Source: Tubiluchus corallicola
Lineage: Eukaryota; Priapulida; Priapulimorpha; Priapulimorphida; Tubiluchidae
Assembly: GCA_030141605.1 (NCBI GenBank)
Contig: JAQGDQ010000115.1
Location: 156,501-220,500 of the forward strand
Direction: 5' to 3'
Length of the DNA stretch: 64,000 nt
This document shows, in pieces, positions 56,970 to 64,000 of this stretch (its first letter is position 1; each line of letters begins with the position of its first letter). Below the pieces are notes generated by a model, which was not told where the DNA came from, searched no databases, and worked only from the letters and a program-made list of their open reading frames with translations. A program made the position numbers and the translations under genes.

Positions 56970-58148
56970 ATGGCTGAAGCGGCCCAAGCGCGTGTTCAAG
57001 AAAACATATCAAAAATGTTTGAAGAGCTGGACAAATCCCACCTTCGAAAAATGCAAGTGAGTCGATATGCACATATATAAAATATATATATACAAATATG
57101 GAAATGTGTGCACTTTTCTAGATGTCAGAGAGGCAATAACTTGCAAAACTGCTTTCCAGCTGGCATCCATGCAGGCTATGACAGCTTTACCATGCCTAAT
57201 AACAAGGGTCCAACCAAGTTCAAGTACTGGTAACAAATGTATGTCAAAGTCACGCAATTTTGCTTCAGTGGCAGAGCATGCCTTTTTCTCGTTTCCTTAC
57301 TTTCTTGCCCCCCTTTTTTCATTTGTTTCATTCTCCCCTTATCTCTTTCATTCTTTTTCTCTCCTTCTGCACCTCTTCTCTCTCTCTTGCTCTCACTTTC
57401 TTTCCCACCCTCTCTTTCAGAATTACCATACTATATTATACCATATAATTTATTTTATACTGATAATGTGAGGAGAACTTTCACTGAGATTTCAGCAGAA
57501 CGACACTATTCATGTTAAGCTACCTGCTTTATCATCTGCTTCATTGAATTTTACAGGGTGACATGTACCGATGCAGTGCAAGATGTACAGAGCAAATGGA
57601 AATTGGCATGGATCAGGTTCAACGATGCGTGGAAAAATGTTCGAAGCCAATTACCGACGCTCAAAAATTTATAGAGGATGAATTAAAGAATTATCAAGTT
57701 GGTATAATTTTTTTGTAAATAATGGCATCATTAGGTAATATGTAGCTTTGACTCTTCCGTATACAATCTGCCATTGTTACACTCACTAGTTTAAAATACT
57801 ATGCATATGTAATTTCTAAATGGCTCAATTTCTAGAACATTTTACACTATGTGAAAAGTGTAGTGGCTTTCCGACATTAGCCCATTAGCTCACAATAAAC
57901 TAGAAGTGAATTCAATTAAGCTTATTAATACTTTCCAGGATAGGTTACATCGGTGTGCTTTGCAATGCCAGGATAATGCCCGAGACAAGGTCTCCCCTAA
58001 CACTACCGAGGTGGAGGTGGCCGGACTAAAGAAAGAAGTGGAAGCGTGTGTAGTCAAATGTGCAGAGGAGCACATAAAACTGGTGCCTAATCTGATGAGA
58101 CGAATTAAGGAAACTATATCACAGACTCAGTCAAGTAGTAAAGTATGA
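56970..58148 (+). CDS. FAM136A: FAM136A-like CX3C protein
   Basis: Three exons, 56970-57056, 57557-57697 and 57939-58148, give 145 residues, close to the 138 of the vertebrate protein. The split points are the conserved ones (…LRKMQ/GDMYRCS… and …LKNYQ/DRLHRC…). Four CX3C motifs are present: RCSARC, RCVEKC, RCALQC and ACVVKC, plus the family block EEHIKLVPNLMRRIKETI. CX3C pairs are typical of small disulfide proteins of the mitochondrial intermembrane space, where FAM136A is thought to reside. Its exact function is little known. The start ATG has context acaaaATGG. Both donors are GT; the second is the weaker GTTGGT. AATAAA at 58604-58609. Intron 1 contains a pyrimidine-rich tract. It is convergent with EXOC4. 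Confidence 0.96.
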
Positions 58149-59223
58149 TAAGAATGGAAATTAAGTTAGACTAAGTAGGAATGCTAGTAGGGAATTCATT
58201 TTTATTTTAATAAGGTTACTGTTTTGTAGTGTCCAATGAAAGAACATTTGTAAGAAGTTTTGAAATCCTCAAGACTGTTTGTTACCCATCTGCTTCCCAC
58301 TGCCACTGGTAATTATTGTTGTTTTAAGTCAACAATAACTTAGTTTTTAAGCTATGATTAAATTTTGGTGAAGTTTTTTTTCTTCCAAACATTTGCCAAA
58401 ATCATGCATAAATTAGGTCTAAACAAAGTTTCATTTCCTTTGTTTTGTCCATCTTTTAAACATGATCATGTTTGCTAAATTTGACAACCAGACAAAAATT
58501 TCAGAAAATGTTCTTTTCTGTAGTAAAATCTCTTTTTTTGTTAATTTTCTTTCGGTCTTATATAGTTACTTAATTATTTCATTTATTAAGCAATTTATTA
58601 TTTAATAAAAATCATGTAAACAACAATTACCATATACAATATCAATTTATATCAACTTAATTTCTTATCCAATGTATTCAGTATAAGCAGCATATCACAT
58701 GTAGCAGTTAAATGATAGATATAGACCTAGTGCTGATAATTATGTTAATATAGTAATTACACCAAATACAATTAATAACATTTTATACAATGTAAATTTA
58801 AAATATTAAATCAAAAAGCACCATAAATGTCCTTCACAGCAACTTTTATCAGCTCTTAGAATTTGGTGTTGTAACACTCATTTTTTATATTATTATTTAT
58901 TATTCGCTCTGAGACGAGCATACAACACGATACTTTAGCTGTCAGATTCAATAAGACTACTAAAAGTTTCTGTGGTGGTAAGTTAAAGCGATGACACATT
59001 CAATCAGTTTCAAAAGCTTTACTCAGTTGATGTTAGAAGCTTGCATATAAAAAGAAAGTATAAAGATCTACTCAACTCTTATACCGGGTAATCTTTTTAA
59101 AAGCAATTTGTACGGCTCATTAGACTAGTCAAGCTAATTGTTTTAAACTCCATAATATTTCATGCTGGCCCAGTTTAACATTTTTAACTACAAATGGCAC
59201 TAAAGTTGGTGCAACGGACTAAG
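58149..59223. other. Convergent 3' UTR region of FAM136A and EXOC4
   Basis: No ORF was found. AATAAA on the plus strand at 58604-58609 could end FAM136A transcripts. AATAAA on the minus strand at 58896-58901 could end EXOC4 transcripts about 320 bases past its stop. Confidence 0.5.
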
Positions 59224-62200
59224 TTACACTCTCACTGTGTCGTTGATAATTTCTTTCAGTTTGTACAAACGGCTGTTCAGTTGGTGCATCTCTGCTGCTG
59301 GTTGACTTCGATGTAACAGACTTAAGGCATTTATATATTCCAGCTCTGTAAACTTTGGTCCCTGGTCCATAATGTTTTCCAAGATAGTCTGAAAAAGTTG
59401 AAAAGTTGCACTAGTTAACGAATTACTGAGGACCAATCATTTATCTAGATTAATAAGCATTTTAGATTCTCTATTACTTAGGAATGATTAAAGATTTTTG
59501 TAAAGGATTTCAGCCAAGTGGCGCTGTGAGGTGGAATTCATTTGTAAACCGGTGCAAGTCTCTATCAGTGCAAGAGATTCTCAACAAGACTGGTAGAGAG
59601 GGCAGTTTTCCACTGTTTATAAAAATTTCTACTAACAAACAAAACACAGAGATGAATCTCGATCAAATGAATTACGGCATTGAGATCATCGATCAAAATG
59701 AGATATGGGAAGCAATGGAAGCGAAACTGCTTAATGAGCATTTAGTCTTCAAAAATTATGGCAGGTTAAAAGTATGCAAAAAAGAAAAAACTGAATCGTG
59801 CTGCCATCTGTGGTATATTTGAATAAGAATTTGGCATTCTTGGCTAAATACCTTGAGTAATTTTTCTTTGACGTGGCAAAAAAGCCAAAATGATCTTATG
59901 TTGATGTTCTTAAATAAAACTTTTTTGTAAATCTGAATAACATTCTACATTACGATGATTGGACTTAATTGGATTAACTTAAACTGAAATGAACTTACAT
60001 CGGGACTGGAATACAGCAGCTCATAGTACAGTCTTGCTTCAATAAGATCTGACTCCCTCTGCATGGTTATGTTATTCAGATTTTGCTGGATTGCAAACAC
60101 ATCTCTACACCTGGTGAGTAAAAAGAGAAACTATAACAGACACTAATGCATCTGTAACACCTGATGAGTAACAACAGAAATTGCAACAGACACCAACGCA
60201 TCTGTACACCTGATGAGTAACAACAGAAACTAACACATCTGTACACCTAATGAGTAACAACAGAAACTGGAACAGGCACCAACGGATCTGTATACCTGGT
60301 GACTAACAAGAGAAACTGTAATAGGTACTACCGCACCTCTACACCTGGTGAATAATAAGTGAAACTAACAGCTACTAATGCATCTGTACACCTGGTGAGT
60401 AACAACAGAAACTGTAACAGGCACCAACGCACCTGTATACCTGGTGACTAACAAGAGAAACTGTAATAGGTACTACCGCATCTCTACACCTGGTGAATAA
60501 TAAGTGAAACTAACAGCTACTAATGCATCTGTACACCTGGTGAGTAACAAAGGAAACTAACAGCTACTATAAAAATAATTTTTAACTGAGTTGTCTTCTC
60601 TCTCACTGCGTTACAATCAAACTGCAGCTGCTAGTAGAACTGGTCTACCCTGACTAAGCAAAATCGTATAAATAAGTAAAATGAATTTTAGAGACTTTTA
60701 CGTTAAATACATTCAAAAGATAATGTCATATACAAAAAGCTAACAGTCACCAGGACTGAGGTTGCCTGAAACTTGATCACGCATGAGAACTGCTGATAAT
60801 CACTTGCCTTTTCACAGGGACACCTGAAGATACGAGTGAATTGTCACCTACATTCAGTAACAGGAAATTTCACTTACATTTTCTTAATTCCATTTTCGTT
60901 GATTCTCTGAATATATTCTGCACTGTTTATCAAAACTGAAGCAATGAGGTGTCCCAAGCCTTCAAATATGTACCTAAATAAGACAAATGTGCATGATTAT
61001 GCCTAAAACCAATGTCCAATAACGTTCATTGCAAAAATTACAGTTTAATTTTCTACTAAAGCTCTGCAATAGTAAATGTTTTACTTGAACTTGCAAACTT
61101 GCAGGCTAGTAGACATGGCTTCGTCAATTGCAGATATGTTTTTATTCAACCGTACAACTTCCACATCTGTCTCCACGTCATCTGGTCCACAGAAAAAATC
61201 CTCCTACAATATTAAGTTAGAGAACGAATAGAAATTTGACAAAATGATGTATACATAGATGTATACTAATATAGGCATATATTAGGCATATAATATAGGC
61301 ATCTTAGTAGCACGTGCATTAGTGCACACTTTATATATCATTTTTCTTGGAATTAAGCAGCAGGACAACTCTTTAAAATACATAAGTAGCCTAAATATAT
61401 AAGTTTTGTAACTAGAAAGGTTTTAAAATAAAACATCTTTATTATGCCCACTTGGTTTTCTTGACAATTTTAAATATTTCTAGAAAATGCCGAAACACAC
61501 AAGAACTGATACGAAAAATATAGACTAAGAAATGCCTAGGAGCTGCATGTAATTGTTTACACTTAACTGCATGTAACTCTGTAGAATCTCCTTAATAAAT
61601 CCACAGATAATAAATGCAGCTGCTGATTATGGCTGGAACGGAACTGTATAATACTTTAACCTAGTAAAATCTGAAGTTTATTAAATCCAAACTTCACTTT
61701 ATAAATCCACCTTGTGCGCTGTGAAGCCAACAAAATTACGACATAAGACTACATGTTTTAACTAGATCGGTATTTTTCTTTAAAGCACATTTTACAACTT
61801 ATGCAGTTTTTTATTTAATAACCCTCAATAACAAGACAGTAGTGACAATGACTATGAGCCAGAAATTACTGTATCGGCTGCTGAAATATGACATGCGTTG
61901 GAAACACTGCACCGTGGGCAGTAGAACAGTGACTATTCAAAGATGCGACACTTCACTGAACTCAAGCAAGACGTTCAAATTCATCTCCGAAAAAAATTCC
62001 ACTGAAACAGACCACATCGGATATGTTTCGACTTTAACTTATCTGCACTCTATATAATGATCTTGCTTACTCGTTTTGCATACGTAACTCGGCAACACGC
62101 TAATTCTTGCCGATAAACAGTTGTGTGCGAAAATGTTAATTACTCAAATAAATAAATGCTGAATCTCGCTGATATTTTAGTTACACGTATTGCATTTCTT

Positions 62201-64000
62201 TAACTTAACAAGCAGCTTATCACATATGTAAAGGATAATACATCCAACATCATAGATAACACTACATATTTTACGCGAGATGCTTTAGTCATATGAATGC
62301 TAATAAGTTTTTGCATTTTACTTGAAGTCTTTTAGTAGGTAGTTTACTAGCGTTAAGAGTCTTGGCTTCACACAATACACAAAAAAGCAATACACACAGT
62401 AATTACATAGAAAACACTACTTAATAGGTCTCTTTGATTTATAAATCCAGCTGCTTAATAAATCCATTTAGCTTTGCACCAATCTAGATTTATTAAGCGG
62501 ATGCACTGTATTAAGTAAATTAAAGTCAAATACTCTAATACACAAAGCCTTGATAAACATTATGAAATATCCATAACCGATTATTAACAACTTAACATTT
62601 CATTGAAATAATATTTAGACTGTAATAAAATTGACACACCTGGTGAGCTAGAGGTATGAGGTAATAAAAGCAGTGAACACGCACTTCCAGATGTAACACC
62701 AGCAGACAGAGTTCCGCCAATTCCTCAAATTCACGTGAAATGGCAATCAGTGACCTTGAGAAAGACGAGAAGCACATGACTTTTGCAAAGTGTTCCAAAA
62801 TGAAACTACGTTCATAACACAGTCATTAATATCACTGATAGTAAAAAGAAAACCCAGAAATGGCTCACTTATCATTGTAATAGCACTAGGTCAACCTGTG
62901 ATCACGTAGCTATATTTAAATTGACAAAATTTGAAAGCTAGTATGCATGTTATCTTCAGCATCGGTTTGTCACTTAACTTCATTTAGTCTTAAAGAAAAG
63001 ATCAAAAAAAATTTGCCAAAAAACTTTTTCTGCAAATCACTGGACCTGCCGTGACGTGAATTGAAATAAAAAATAATGTGAATTTAAAATGCAAACTACG
63101 GCTTCCAGCCTTCGTTCTCATTAAGAACTAGTCTCAACAAATGTATAATTTGCATGTGTTAACTACAATCATGGTCGAGCAAAAATGGTTAGAATTTTTG
63201 GCTCCCTGCTAATTCTAGTCATATGAATCATGTGCCAACATTTAAAAGACAGATATTTAAATTAAGTTTAAAGATCTATGCTAAAAACAAAAGAATTACA
63301 TATGTAATATTGTAAAAACACTACACGTGCATGTAACATGTCTCCCCCCCCCCCCTAGCGGTGCCTCCTATGCTCCTAACTGAATGCAAGTAACTCTATG
63401 AGACAATTCCAGATGACAGATTACGTTTAAACCAACACTACAAAAAAGAAAGACGTAAAGTAGTCTAACTCACTGTATTATGTTTTCGGCCACAGGTGGT
63501 ATTTCCTACAAATGAGCAGAAATCAAAAGTTAGTAAGAGCATTTTTAATAAAATTGCAAATTTTAATGCAATTCAGTGATAGACACTAATAACAATTTTA
63601 GTATATTCAGATTAGCATACTACTTCTAAAATTCAGGCAATTGAATGAAAGACAGATTAAACTATCATGAGCAAGCTTTTAAATAACCCCATTTGACTAA
63701 AGAAAAATAAAAATTTGCTTAAAATATCATGAAAGTAAATCTATCATGGCTTCGTTTAGATTGTAACAGTCGAACATACCATCAAACTTTCAGAAAGGCT
63801 TTCCGTTTGAACTGATACTGTAGGTAAGCAGGTTGCCATGTAGTAGGTTCTCTCAGCTAACCAACTCTATATATGTACAAGAAATGCAATTAGTAAAGAA
63901 AAAACTTCGAGGAACATTTCATACACAAGTAAAAATTTATTTATGAGTGTGGACAACGGTGAGTATTGATTCCTTACCTCTAACATGCCATAGTAATTAG
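59224..64000 (-). CDS. EXOC4: Exocyst component 4 (Sec8), C-terminal exons, partial
   Basis: The exocyst tethers secretory vesicles to the plasma membrane before fusion. Eight exons join in phase on the minus strand: 63978-64000 (continuing outside), 63780-63866, 63474-63505, 62640-62754, 61085-61203, 60878-60973, 59999-60110 and 59224-59388. They give about 249 C-terminal residues out of roughly 970 in the family. Diagnostic Sec8 blocks are [64 protein letters not shown], and [17 protein letters not shown] near the end, followed by [12 protein letters not shown] and the stop. The acceptor of exon 63780-63866 is set at 63867 because only that frame stays open. The 5' two-thirds of the gene lie beyond the window. 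One intron carries a minisatellite that copies its own acceptor, another a Tigger-like fossil. Confidence 0.95.
59484..59822 (+). CDS. Hypothetical ORF on the opposite strand in an EXOC4 intron
   Basis: An uninterrupted 112-codon frame preceded by a pyrimidine-rich acceptor-like TTACTTAG. The composition looks protein-like ([46 protein letters not shown]) rather than low-complexity. No family is recognised. It could be a fragment of a retroposed or transposon gene, or chance. No partner exons were found. Confidence 0.3.
   Translation: MIKDFCKGFQPSGAVRWNSFVNRCKSLSVQEILNKTGREGSFPLFIKISTNKQNTEMNLDQMNYGIEIIDQNEIWEAMEAKLLNEHLVFKNYGRLKVCKKEKTESCCHLWYI
60107..60580. repeat. 48-bp minisatellite with a 145-bp higher-order period
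   Basis: ACACCTGGTGAGTAAC or a variant recurs about ten times (60107, 60158, 60205, 60243, 60292, 60340, 60388, 60436, 60485, 60533). In the last six units three variants (GACTAAC, GAATAAT, GAGTAAC) alternate with a period of 144-145 bases. The array begins at the edge of the EXOC4 exon 59999-60110, and the first unit contains that exon's real acceptor (CAG/GTGTAGAG on the minus strand). Confidence 0.93.
61585..62512 (+). mobile_element. Tigger/pogo-like transposon fossil, copy B
   Basis: The partner of copy A (40744-41600), in plus orientation inside an EXOC4 intron. Shared blocks: CTTAATAAATCCAC, GGCTGGAACGGAACTGTATA, TTATTAAATCCAA, CACTTTATAAATCCACCTTG, and right end GATTTATTAAGCGGATGCAC followed by TGTA. 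The interior at 1842-2057 bases past 60000 encodes the same transposase C-terminal remnant as copy A, with the reading frame more damaged. No catalytic domain remains. Confidence 0.65.

Noticed and set aside
57067-57518. Overlapping ORFs in FAM136A intron 1
   Set aside because: Low-complexity pyrimidine tract read in three frames. The flanking splice sites and conserved exons show that it is intron.

Overview
The window is AT-rich nuclear DNA from an animal. All recognisable genes are split by GT-AG introns of about 0.3-2.7 kb, and the introns and gaps are packed with simple repeats, SINE heads, LINE remnants and short DNA transposons. The gene set (a CYP2-clan P450, an animal copper-only SOD-repeat protein, FAM136A, exocyst Sec8/EXOC4 and a cupin_5/DUF985 protein) fits an invertebrate metazoan, probably marine. 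The sequence does not settle the phylum. There are no prokaryotic operons, CRISPR arrays or complete viruses.

Layout. 1-5.8 kb: mostly unexplained AT-rich DNA with a possible Cys-rich exon, a possible first exon holding a hairpin, and a 35-bp tandem repeat. 5.87-9.63 kb (minus): a four-exon gene for a 227-residue type I membrane protein with an apple/PAN-like cysteine pattern. 9.6-16 kb: repeat-rich gap with a long trinucleotide tract and a terminal-inverted-repeat element. 16.16-20.92 kb (plus): a CYP2-clan cytochrome P450. 21.9-22.2 kb: a 326-bp partial copy of that gene's first recognised exon. 22.9-24.5 kb: a SINE and a decayed non-LTR retrotransposon. 25.9-27.6 kb: twin palindromes and a PIF/Harbinger element. 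27.9-32.5 kb (plus): a cupin_5 gene. 35.15-35.58 kb: a hAT MITE. 36.6-53.1 kb (minus): a 14-exon gene whose spliced reading frame (1028 residues) is closed from signal peptide to GPI-anchor signal and carries six SOD-like modules. 55.9-56.8 kb: a mariner/Tigger-type MITE partly duplicated in tandem. 56.97-58.15 kb (plus): FAM136A. 59.2-64.0 kb (minus, running off the window): the C-terminal exons of EXOC4/Sec8.

The genes look like ordinary unlinked chromosomal neighbours with separate jobs: extracellular copper/superoxide chemistry, monooxygenation, a small mitochondrial CX3C protein, exocytosis, a cupin fold and a surface receptor-like protein. They do not form a pathway. The most notable items are the complete SOD-repeat gene with two catalytically dead N-terminal modules, the cupin_5 gene (patchy in animals), several transposons with intact target-site duplications, a matching pair of Tigger-like fossils, and a minisatellite that repeats the splice acceptor of an EXOC4 exon.

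Exon joins were made by eye from splice consensus, reading-frame phase and protein-family similarity. They have not been tested against transcripts or databases.
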